Assembly (NCBI RefSeq): GCF_000160835.1
Contig: NZ_GG700733.1
Coordinates: forward strand, 332,325-396,324
Origin: Limosilactobacillus antri DSM 16041
GTDB lineage: Bacteria > Bacillota > Bacilli > Lactobacillales > Lactobacillaceae
Length of the DNA stretch: 64,000 nucleotides
Reading direction: 5' to 3'
Below, in pieces: positions 24,724 through 32,978 of this stretch (its first letter is position 1; each line of letters begins with the position of its first letter). The translations under genes were made by a program, and so were the position numbers. The notes beneath the pieces were generated by a model. That model was not told where the DNA came from and did no database searches. It was given only the letters and a program-made list of their open reading frames with translations.

Positions 24724-25932
24724 TTAAGGGAACATAATTACCTGACGGATTTTCTTAATTAGGTGCGGCCAACTGTTCTTGGTAATTTCGGTGTGGAGGT
24801 CAGCAGGGAAGTCTTTGTGTTCTTTTACAGCCTGAATTTGTTGCTCCAAGGAGGATTGTAACCGTTTATGGAAGGCCGGAAGATCTGCCTCGACGGGGAC
24901 ATCCTGGTTCACTATCCGTGGTAACTCGACGTAGTTAATTATCCCACTATCATTAACCTTTGGTCCTAACTGTTCCTGGAGGGCCGGAATTGTGGTTGAA
25001 ACCACCCGCAAATCGCAAGCCAGTGCTTCAATTGCCACTAATCCTAGCCCTTCATAATAGGAAGGTAAGACAAAAATATCACTACGGCGGTACAGATTAG
25101 CTAACTGCTGTTGGTCCGCTACATTATATAGCTTAATATGCGGGTTGCCTAAATAAGGAGCTAGCCGATCCCGGGCACTTGAACTTGCGTTACCGACTAA
25201 GTGTAGGCAAGCATTGGGGAAGTCCTTACTGATTGTGGTAAAGACTTTCGCCAGGTCAAAGACGCCCTTTGCCGCAGAGATCTTACCGGCGAAAACAACG
25301 TTGATGGCTTTTTGCGCTGAACAGTGTTCCTTTGGAGGATAGAATATGGCCGGATCATACCCGCCACCAATTACCGTGATCTTGCCGGTTGGAATATGGT
25401 AAGTTGCGTTGATTCGCTTGCACTCGAAATCGCTTAGAGCAAACACGTGCTGGAGTTTGTGAAAGTGTTGAACATATTTTTCCAAGAGGTCAGGGTGCTG
25501 CTTGGCCTGGCGGATATCCGTTCCGTGACAGAATGTATAGACTGGTACCGGAGATAGTTGACAAACCAGTGATGCCAGGAGCCAAAGGTGATGGCAGAAG
25601 ATGATATCAGGCTTGAATTCAGCCAGGACCTCTTTAATTTTTTGAGCAAACGTCTTTTGCCAGTCTGCAATCATCTGGGGCGTCATATCACCATACCTAG
25701 TACTTGGGTACGGCATAACATCACTCATTCCCGGAAGGGAAAAGTCGCAGTGCTGATTGGGAAATATTACCGGGTATTGCCGAGTAGCTGGTAGGGATGG
25801 TGCAGTAAAATCAGGATAACAGCCATAAATACAAGCATTCTGTTCATCCGGGAAGCCTTTAATGACATTGGTAAAATAGACGCCACTTCCAGTTTTTGCA
25901 GGTAGCTGAGCTAAAACATGTAGTATTTTCAT
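24724..25932 (-). CDS. GT4-type glycosyltransferase
   Basis: A 402-residue GT-B enzyme. The N-terminal KILHVLAQLPAKTGSGVYFT is the acceptor-domain opening typical of family 4, and the C-terminal donor site reads FAGKISAAKGVFDLAK ... FVLPSYYEGLGLVAIEALAC, with the conserved E..G...E pattern. Donor and acceptor sugars are unknown. Its ATG overlaps the stop of the ABC ATPase by four bases (ATGA), so it is locked into an importer operon, an odd pairing. No other polysaccharide genes are nearby. Confidence 0.88.
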   Translation of the reverse strand: MKILHVLAQLPAKTGSGVYFTNVIKGFPDEQNACIYGCYPDFTAPSLPATRQYPVIFPNQHCDFSLPGMSDVMPYPSTRYGDMTPQMIADWQKTFAQKIKEVLAEFKPDIIFCHHLWLLASLVCQLSPVPVYTFCHGTDIRQAKQHPDLLEKYVQHFHKLQHVFALSDFECKRINATYHIPTGKITVIGGGYDPAIFYPPKEHCSAQKAINVVFAGKISAAKGVFDLAKVFTTISKDFPNACLHLVGNASSSARDRLAPYLGNPHIKLYNVADQQQLANLYRRSDIFVLPSYYEGLGLVAIEALACDLRVVSTTIPALQEQLGPKVNDSGIINYVELPRIVNQDVPVEADLPAFHKRLQSSLEQQIQAVKEHKDFPADLHTEITKNSWPHLIKKIRQVIMFP

Positions 25933-26870
25933 AGTTCTTTTCCTAACTCCTTTTCGTGATAGCTGATTGTTACACGTTCATTAACGTTAAACCTATGCCC
26001 CCGGTTTAGACAGGTGACCTGGTAGGTGTGCCTGTGCAGATTAACTTGGTAATCGATAGTTGGCCCCTGAAAAACTGCTTGGGTAATGATACCCTCACCG
26101 TGAGGATCAGGGGTGAGAGTAATATTTTCTGGTCGGAGATACCGACTTTGACCGAGCCAGTTAACTGTCCCCACAAATTTTAGTACGAACTGGTTAGCCG
26201 GTTCATCATATATTTCGGTACCGGTAGCAAGTTGCTGCAGGCGCCCATCATTTATCAAGAGGATTTTATCACCTAGAGCAAATGCCTCTTGTTGGTCGTG
26301 GGTGACAAAAATCATTGTCATTTTCAGTTGCTGTTGCACCCTTCGGAGCTCCCTCCGCAGTCGCAGCCTCAAGTTGGCATCCAGGTTTGAAAAGGGTTCA
26401 TCAAGTAGCAGCAATTTCGGCCGAATGATTAAGCTCCGTCCTAATGCAACTCGTTGCTGCTGCCCACCGCTAATTTCGGTGACGGACATATCAGCAATGG
26501 ATTCAAGCTGGAGTAAGCTGATCATTTTATTAACAAGCTGATCCCGCTGGGACTTACCTAACTTTTGAAATTTTAATCCGTAGGCTAAATTTTGCCGAAC
26601 GGTCATATTTGGGAAAAGACTATAGGTTTGAAAAACAGTTGAAACATTGCGTTCTTCAGGTGGCAGCGTCGTAATGTCCTGTTGTTCGAGTAGAATTTGC
26701 CCACCGTTAACTTTTTCAAAACCGTTAATACAGGAGAGCAGTGTGCTTTTCCCGCAGCCACTAGGGCCGAGTACAATCAGGATTTCCCCCTTGTCAATGG
26801 CAAAAGATAGGCGGTGGATAATTTCCTGGTGGTGATACTTTTTGTTTAGGTCTTTAACTTCAAAAAACAT
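25929..26870 (-). CDS. ABC importer ATPase with TOBE-like domain
   Basis: A 313-residue ATPase. Walker A is GPSGCGKSTLL (residues 34-44), the signature ISGGQQQRVALG, Walker B LLLLDEPFSNLD, and the switch histidine THDQQEA. The C-terminal 90 residues, beginning near YLRPENITLTPD, form a TOBE-type substrate-regulatory domain as in ferric iron, spermidine or aminoethylphosphonate importers. It overlaps the permease by 11 bases and the glycosyltransferase by four. Function depends on the permease, which is frameshifted here. Confidence 0.9.
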   Translation of the reverse strand: MFFEVKDLNKKYHHQEIIHRLSFAIDKGEILIVLGPSGCGKSTLLSCINGFEKVNGGQILLEQQDITTLPPEERNVSTVFQTYSLFPNMTVRQNLAYGLKFQKLGKSQRDQLVNKMISLLQLESIADMSVTEISGGQQQRVALGRSLIIRPKLLLLDEPFSNLDANLRLRLRRELRRVQQQLKMTMIFVTHDQQEAFALGDKILLINDGRLQQLATGTEIYDEPANQFVLKFVGTVNWLGQSRYLRPENITLTPDPHGEGIITQAVFQGPTIDYQVNLHRHTYQVTCLNRGHRFNVNERVTISYHEKELGKEL

Positions 26871-28493
26871 GGGAACGATTCCTTTCGGTAAGATTGATCA
26901 GGGCTATTACAATTCCAGCAACGATTAGGCAAATTAAAATAATAAAACAGGCAATTACTGAGGCTACTTGGTACTCGTTTTGCTGGACCACGTCGAACAT
27001 AACCAGGGTAAGCAATTCTTGCCCTGGATGAACCAAGAAGATGATCGAACCGATGGTAGTCATGGTACTGATGAAACCATTTAAGAATGTGAGGGCAAAT
27101 CCCCGTTTGGTTAAGGGGAAAAAGACGTCCCGCCATTCCGCAATTGTGGAACCACCAAGATCGTAAATACTTTTAAAGTAGGTTGTCGGCACCTGGGTGA
27201 CCACCGCATTTGCTGCCTTGGTGGCAAATGCAACCTGCTTAAATATCAAGTTGATGATTACAATCGTTGCAGTACCAGTCAGAATAAGGGGCTTAGTGGA
27301 AAACGCGTATAGGTACCCTAAGCCAAAAAATGTGCCGGGCAGGATATATGGCAGGGTCCCAACCATTTCTAACAGTTTCATCAGCTGCGAATGGTGTACT
27401 TGGTGATAATAAACAATCAGGAAACTAATTAGGCTACCGAGAAAGCCGGCAATGATACTATAGCCAATTGTTCGGCCGATAATTTCTGGGCTGATGAAGA
27501 AGGCCGTTTGTTCGATTGGTCCAAGCGAAAAGTAATAATGTCCCCATCGCTGTTCTGTAATCGCATTGAGAAAAATTGACCCATACTGGAGGACTAATAC
27601 TAGGTAGAAGATAACTGACACTAACGTTGAGCTGTACCAGAGAAGGCCTCTTTTAGGGAGGATAAGTTCTCGCTGATTATCAACCAGGCCGTGCTGTAGC
27701 ATAGTCAATGAACGGTTGTAGTGGATATAAATAAAGAAGCCAATGATTGCAGGAATTGCCAAAGTAATGTTAATCAGGGCCGCCAGGTGTAGGTTCCCCA
27801 TGCTTATCATTGCGTAGTAACCAGCACTAGCTAAGACTTGGTAGCTGCCACCAATAATAGTTGGTGTTTGAAAATCCGCTAAACTACGGATAAAGCTAAC
27901 CAGTGCGACAACCATTATTCCTGGCTTGATGGCTGGTATAATGACGTCGAGGAGGATGCGGGTTGGAGTCGCACCAAGGGAACGGGCACTATTGATCAGA
28001 CCAGGATTGATCCTTTGCGTAATGCTAATCAGCAGGAGGGCATTGAGCGAGGAAAAACTCACGGTCTGCATGAGGATAATTCCTTGTGGCCCGTAGGGGT
28101 TAAACGCTAGGTGCAGTAAGTCATAAGTGATTAATCCCCGGCGACCAAATAAGTTAATGTACGCTAACGAGGTAACAAAAGGTGGCGAAACCATTGTTAC
28201 TAGTAAAGTTAACCGCAAGCTCCGTCGCCAAAATGGTTTTAAGAACGTTTGCATGATGTTTAAAGCTAACGTGGTAATGAGGGAAAACAGTGTTGTGGTA
28301 CTCGCAACGAACAGGGAGTGCCCCAGCAGGGTAACATTATGCCGAATAAATAATATATAATGAGTTCCCCCTTTACCAGGGCCTGAAAGAGGATGGCGGC
28401 ATAGGGGTAGAAGATGAATGTAAGAATTGCCAGCAAAACCATTAGGTAGGTGGTTACATAGGCTAGCCGATTAGTGACACGTCGGGCGCGCAT
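26860..28493 (-). pseudogene. ABC importer permease, split by a one-base frameshift
   Basis: Two reading frames together make one double-domain binding-protein-dependent permease of about 545 residues (FbpB/PhnV-like, about 12 helices). The N-terminal piece, from ATG 28493 (GGAG 10 bases upstream), reads ...ILFQALVKG and then runs into unrelated residues. The correct continuation (GGTHYILFIRHNV..LLGHS LF) is in the next frame and flows into the long frame from 28254. The switch falls in a run of five C on plus (28367-28371, G5 in the gene); one more G restores the whole protein. It could be a true mutation, a phase-variable tract or a sequencing error. The 464-residue remainder has its own ATG but lacks the first helix. 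Confidence 0.85.
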
Positions 28494-28522
28494 TAGGTAG
28501 TCACTCCATTTCAAGCTATATC

Positions 28523-28557
28523 AAAAAAATGAGACGTGATTAGGTAATCGCGCCCCA
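28523..28557 (-). terminator. Intra-operon terminator between binding protein and permease
   Basis: On minus, TGGGGCGCGATT-acct-AATCACGTCTCA then seven T. Partial read-through would give more binding protein than permease. Confidence 0.75.
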
Positions 28558-28564
28558 CGAGTTA

Positions 28565-29611
28565 TTATTTGTTACCAACCATTTTAGTCCACTTGTTCAG
28601 AATGGATTGACGATCGCTGCCGAAAGTGGTCAGGTTTTCTTTGATCAGGTCGGACTTCTTTAATCCTAAATTGAGACCCTTGACCCCGGGCATGATAATT
28701 TGGTCAGTGTCTTTGCCATCAATTTTAGCCAATTCTTTCATATTTGCTGGTTCAAGCATGAAGTTGATAAATGACCTGGCGACTTTCTGATCAGGAGCGT
28801 TCCTGAAAATTGCCACACCTTCTGGAACCCACGGAACACCGTCTGATGGGTAAATTACCTTTAGGTCATTCTGTTGGGCAGTCTTGAATGCCATTTGGTC
28901 AACAGGAATTAGTCCGATGGCAAATTCACCAGAAGTGACTTTCTCTTGGGGATCCTTCCCCCGTTTACTATAGAAGGAGATGTTATTGTTTACTTTCTTC
29001 CAGTAGTTCCAGCCAGCATTATTACCCTTTTGGTCCAGGAGCCCCTTTACGATGGCATATGATGTTCCAGACACCGCTGGGTCACTCATTATAATTTCGC
29101 CCTTGTATTCTGGTTTAGTCAGGTCATTCCAACTTGTTGGCATGGCAAGCTTTTTGTCTTTCAAAACCTTCTTGTTGACGACAAGGCCACCGACGGTTAG
29201 GCCCTTTGATAACCAGTAGCCATCCGGATCCCGGTACTGCTTACTAATTTTATTTACTGATGAGGAATTATCTTTAGCCAACAAGTGGTCGCTTTTGGCT
29301 TGCATAAAGGCGTCAATGCCGCCGCCAAACCATAAGTCAGCCATTGGTTTAGCACTTTTATCAGCTTTCATTCTTGCTAGAACTTCTCCAGAAGACATTG
29401 ACATAAATTCTACTTTAGCCCCGGTCTGTTTACTAAACTTGTTAAAAAGTGGTTTGTAAGCATCAGAGGTTGTGACGACCTTTAGTGTTTTCCCTTTGAA
29501 TTGCCGACTATTAGCACTAGCCTGCTTGGCATGCTGAAAGCCGTAGCCAATCACAACTCCCAGTCCCAGTACGGTTAAGATGGCAAAACAAAGCTGCCTA
29601 AATTTTTTCAT
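28565..29611 (-). CDS. ABC importer substrate-binding protein (Fe3+/phosphonate-type)
   Basis: A 348-residue periplasmic-type binding protein. The N-terminus has a basic start and one hydrophobic helix (FAILTVLGLGVVIGYGFQ) without a lipobox cysteine, so it is probably membrane-tethered or secreted. The mature part begins KTLKVVTTSDAYKPLFNKFS and contains PMADLWFGGGIDAFM, resembling ferric-iron and aminoethylphosphonate binding proteins; the ligand is unknown. AAGGAAG lies before ATG 29611, and the upstream frame extension to 29758 has no support. It heads the operon with permease, ATPase and glycosyltransferase, behind a perfect cre. Confidence 0.9.
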   Translation of the reverse strand: MKKFRQLCFAILTVLGLGVVIGYGFQHAKQASANSRQFKGKTLKVVTTSDAYKPLFNKFSKQTGAKVEFMSMSSGEVLARMKADKSAKPMADLWFGGGIDAFMQAKSDHLLAKDNSSSVNKISKQYRDPDGYWLSKGLTVGGLVVNKKVLKDKKLAMPTSWNDLTKPEYKGEIIMSDPAVSGTSYAIVKGLLDQKGNNAGWNYWKKVNNNISFYSKRGKDPQEKVTSGEFAIGLIPVDQMAFKTAQQNDLKVIYPSDGVPWVPEGVAIFRNAPDQKVARSFINFMLEPANMKELAKIDGKDTDQIIMPGVKGLNLGLKKSDLIKENLTTFGSDRQSILNKWTKMVGNK

Positions 29612-29702
29612 AAATACACTTCTTCCTTGACTATGTGAAAATAATAACCAATACAAGAATACCACCGATTGATAATTTAATAAATGTTGATAGACAAAAT
29701 AA

Positions 29703-29716
29703 TGAAAGCGGTTACA
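29703..29716. promoter_or_regulatory. cre site upstream of the binding-protein operon
   Basis: TGAAAGCGGTTACA fits TGNAANCGNTNNCA at all fixed positions. It lies 92 bases before the binding-protein ATG and directly abuts the terminator of the upstream dipeptidase gene. Confidence 0.7.
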
Positions 29717-29764
29717 AAAAAGCAGTAATTGATTAACAGTGTTATCGCTGCTAATCAATTACTG
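29715..29764 (-). terminator. Terminator of the first C69 dipeptidase
   Basis: On minus, CAGTAATTGATTA/TAATCAATTACTG stem, then C and six T. Confidence 0.85.
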
Positions 29765-29787
29765 TTCTTGACGTACGCGCTGACCAA

Positions 29788-31215
29788 TTAAAGGTTATCG
29801 CCCTTTTCATATTGGAAGAGTGAATTCTGGAGCGAATCATTAATTAGCTCATGAATAATGTTCTTGGACATTTTAGTAATGTGGTCAGCAGTTTCAATAT
29901 TGGACTTAGTTAAGAAGGCAGTTAATTCTGTACCGTCATAATCATCAGCTTTGGCATCTGTTGCCGCAATCCGCCCGAGCCCATAGGACAGGACCTGGCT
30001 CCGATAGGTGTTAATTTTGTTGATGAATTGATGGTAACGAGGCTCCGTGATTACCTGCATCAGTTTGTACATCCAGTAGGCACTGTCAGGAGAGTAATTC
30101 TTGCCAGCAACCTTGTAGTTGGCAGGGGTATCGTTAGCATTGGCAAAGAATGGAACGTATGGGCTAAACGCATGGAAGCCAAGGTTAACCCACTGAATGG
30201 CCGCATACTTGGCTGGTACACCATTGCGAATCTGCAGAACGCTGGAATTTTGGTTTCGGTCTAAGGCCAATGGTCGGAATAATTTCCGCTCTCGGTCACC
30301 GCTGGCGTAGGAGCCCATTGGGTCATACTTGGTTTCCTGATAGTGGCTGCTTAAAAAGTTTTGAACATCCTGGACACTCAGCAGGTGGTCTGGACGCTGG
30401 CAGAATGGAATATGAGAGCTGGTCGGTTCTTGCTTAACTGAAGGGGTGAACATCTTCTGGCCGTACCAGGCTCGCGGGAAGTTGTAGTAAGCGTCACCTT
30501 CGTCGTGGGTACCAAAGATATCTCGGTAGTTAAAGTGGCCTGGGTCGGCATTAAGGTGGTATTTGTCAACAAACTCTCTGATCCCGGGAGCATACATAAA
30601 GTTATCCGGATCGTCGAAATCAACTTCTTCGATACAGGCAATGTTTGGAGCAATAGCATAGCAGTCATCCGGGATTCGCATGGCTACCCATTGGTGCCCA
30701 CCTTCCATTTCCATGTACCAAACCTCGTCTTTATCCGCAAATGCCATTCCGTTTGATTCACCGGTACCGTACTTTTCAATCATCTTCCCGAGCATTTTGA
30801 CACCTTCGCGGGCATTCTTGATAAATGGTAGGACCAAGTAAACCATACATTCTTCATCTAGGCCGTTTGGCACTAGTGGATCGTAAGCAAGTACTCGTTC
30901 ATTAGTGGTTTCCGTCTGGCACCCCGTCATGGAAACGTTGTATTCATTAATTCCCTGTTGATCCCAGCGACCATAGCCCTTAACGCCAACGGCGCAGGAT
31001 GTGAAGCGACAGCCTTGACCATGTAAATCACATTCGAAACCGTTGTAATCAGAAACATAATGCTCACCATCGTAATTCTTGGCAGGGAAAACCCGGTATG
31101 TGATGGGGTTAATTCCGTTATACCAGTCCTCGTCCCGTGCGACCATGGTCGAACCATCAACACTGGCTTTCTTTCCCACAAGAATTCCTGTGCATGCGTT
31201 AATAAATGGTTTCAT
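29788..31215 (-). CDS. pepD: C69-family dipeptidase
   Basis: A 475-residue N-terminal-nucleophile hydrolase. The probable nucleophile is Cys8 in ACTGILVGKKASVDGSTMVA, exposed after removal of a seven-residue leader. The family motif RDEDW(Y) and the ESNGMAFADKDEVWYMEMEG strand follow. Known members cleave a broad range of dipeptides in the cytoplasm. GGAGG serves ATG 31215. It is a paralogue of the next upstream gene, each with its own terminator. GTAAAGCGCTTCCT at 31293-31306 region is a partial cre-like sequence. Confidence 0.92.
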   Translation of the reverse strand: MKPFINACTGILVGKKASVDGSTMVARDEDWYNGINPITYRVFPAKNYDGEHYVSDYNGFECDLHGQGCRFTSCAVGVKGYGRWDQQGINEYNVSMTGCQTETTNERVLAYDPLVPNGLDEECMVYLVLPFIKNAREGVKMLGKMIEKYGTGESNGMAFADKDEVWYMEMEGGHQWVAMRIPDDCYAIAPNIACIEEVDFDDPDNFMYAPGIREFVDKYHLNADPGHFNYRDIFGTHDEGDAYYNFPRAWYGQKMFTPSVKQEPTSSHIPFCQRPDHLLSVQDVQNFLSSHYQETKYDPMGSYASGDRERKLFRPLALDRNQNSSVLQIRNGVPAKYAAIQWVNLGFHAFSPYVPFFANANDTPANYKVAGKNYSPDSAYWMYKLMQVITEPRYHQFINKINTYRSQVLSYGLGRIAATDAKADDYDGTELTAFLTKSNIETADHITKMSKNIIHELINDSLQNSLFQYEKGDNL

Positions 31216-31309
31216 ACGACGGACCTCCTCAAATGATTAAGTGAAAAATAATACAAACCACACTTTCACTGTAGTAGTTTTATGATCCTTTGTAAAGCGC
31301 TTCCTTTAA

Positions 31310-31355
31310 AAAATACTGAGCAACAAATTGCCCGAAACGAGCTTCGTTGCTCAGT
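31310..31355 (-). terminator. Terminator of the second C69 dipeptidase
   Basis: On minus, ATACTGAGCAAC/GTTGCTCAGTAT with a long loop, then a run of T. Confidence 0.85.
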
Positions 31356-31366
31356 ATAAATCATGT

Positions 31367-32764
31367 TTAGAAGTTTAACCGAATCTGTAACGAGCCGGTT
31401 TCTACCATGTCCCCAAGACATTTCATAGCGTGGTTGTAAGCTGTCGTCGCAATTTGCTGGTTGGCCGCTTCTAGTCTGGTGGTTAATTCTTTGCCAGAAA
31501 GTCCGGCAGCCTCCTCATCAGTTAGCATGATGACGTGACGACCGTCTCCGAGCGTGTTTTGCTTCAGTGCTTCAATTGTGTAGTTATAACGTTTCGGGTG
31601 GTCATCCGCAATGGTTGTAATAGTGTGGATTAACCAGTACATATTATTAATATCAAATTTCGGCTTGGTATCCCGATACTGTGCTGGCGTGTCCAGCACA
31701 TTGGTGTAGAAAGGCGCAATCCCGTTATAGGCGTTCGGACCGAATGCCAGCCAGCAAATACCAGCAATCTTGGCTGGGACGTCGTTACGAATCTGGAGGA
31801 TGTGCAACTCCTGGTTACGCTGAAAACCAATTGGCCGGAAAGCGTGCCGTTCAGCATCCGAGCCCCGGTCGCTGTAAGGATCATAAGGCGTGTGCTGGTA
31901 GCGAGAACTCAGGGCGTACTTGACATCTTCAATTGTCAATAAATGTTCTGGCTTTTTAGCAAATGGCAAGTCAGGATTATCAGGTTGTTCAATATCACTT
32001 GGATTGAACAGCTTTTGGATATACCACTGCCGGGGAATGTTATAGGCGTAGTCAGAGTCGTTATGACTGCCGAAGATGTGCCGGAGATTATAGCTGCCGT
32101 CACCGTCAATATTGAGGTGGTGATCAATAATTAATTGTTCCAGATCAGCCGAAGCCAGTGTGTCAGCTGCTTTAAAGTCAAAGTCGGTGATACTAAACCA
32201 ATTTGGTGCAACTACGTAAGAGTCATCGGGGACCCGTTTAGCCGCCCAGTGGTGACCGCCAATGGTTTCCATGTACCAAATATCATCTCGATCAGAGAAA
32301 ATGACACCATTGGATTCGTAGGTCCCATACTTTTCTAAATAGCTTCCCAGCAGCTTGACTCCTTCCTTAGCAGAGTGAATGTAGGGGAGGACAATTGTGA
32401 CGAAGTCTTCTTCACCAATCCCCTTTTTCACCAGTGGGTCAACCCCCAAGATTCGGGAGTTAGTGGTGCTAGTTTCAGTGGCGGACATTGCAACGTTTGC
32501 GTCGTTGATGCCTCCTTCTCCCCAGATCCCAGTTTTCTTTTCCATCGATTCAATTTCTGGTAAAGCAGTATAGCGCTGTGGAGAGTTAGGTAGTTCAACC
32601 TGACATTTGGCATTTACAGACCGATAATGTTGCGGTTGCTTATCAGGGGTCATTACAACGAAACGTTTGGGGTTAAAGGCGTGGAAGTAGTCTTCATTGC
32701 GTGCAATCATCGTGGATCCATCTGCAGTGGCCTTTTTACCAACCAAAAGTGTAGTACATGGCAT
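31367..32764 (-). CDS. pepD: C69-family dipeptidase, second copy
   Basis: A 465-residue relative of the 29788 gene. The N-terminus MPCTTLLVGKKATADGSTMI places the nucleophile at Cys3, so only two residues need to be removed. ARNEDYFHAF and ESNGVIFSDRDDIWYMET are the conserved strands. AAGGAGGAG precedes ATG 32764. The two copies differ clearly along their length, so this is an old duplication rather than a recent one. Confidence 0.92.
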   Translation of the reverse strand: MPCTTLLVGKKATADGSTMIARNEDYFHAFNPKRFVVMTPDKQPQHYRSVNAKCQVELPNSPQRYTALPEIESMEKKTGIWGEGGINDANVAMSATETSTTNSRILGVDPLVKKGIGEEDFVTIVLPYIHSAKEGVKLLGSYLEKYGTYESNGVIFSDRDDIWYMETIGGHHWAAKRVPDDSYVVAPNWFSITDFDFKAADTLASADLEQLIIDHHLNIDGDGSYNLRHIFGSHNDSDYAYNIPRQWYIQKLFNPSDIEQPDNPDLPFAKKPEHLLTIEDVKYALSSRYQHTPYDPYSDRGSDAERHAFRPIGFQRNQELHILQIRNDVPAKIAGICWLAFGPNAYNGIAPFYTNVLDTPAQYRDTKPKFDINNMYWLIHTITTIADDHPKRYNYTIEALKQNTLGDGRHVIMLTDEEAAGLSGKELTTRLEAANQQIATTAYNHAMKCLGDMVETGSLQIRLNF

Positions 32765-32935
32765 AACAATCTCCTCCTTAAATAGGTTACAAGCTTATTG
32801 TAAGCCAAAGAAAAGGCTTTCTCAAATCGAACACAGGATTATTAGCCGGGTTAATTGGAGGTGAAAAGACAGCAAAAATTGTGATTAATTCCCAAGCGCT
32901 TGCTGTTGGCGCCGTATAGTCGGTCTTTTAAAATA

Positions 32936-32972
32936 CAAAAAGCCTTCATACGGCTAAACCCGATATGAAGGC
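32936..32972 (-). terminator. Terminator of ltaS
   Basis: On minus, GCCTTCATA/TATGAAGGC followed by TTTTTG. The 214-base gap to the dipeptidase gene otherwise shows only CAAGCGCTTG (32893 region), a partial cre-like palindrome. Confidence 0.85.
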
Positions 32973-32978
32973 CTTCCT

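Noticed and set aside
26860..28254. Annotating the 464-residue permease as a complete gene
   Set aside because: It lacks the first helix, has no good ribosome binding site, and the missing part is found in the adjacent frame.
31286..31306. cre before the first C69 dipeptidase
   Set aside because: GTAAAGCGCTTCCT has three mismatches to fixed positions; too weak to list as a site.
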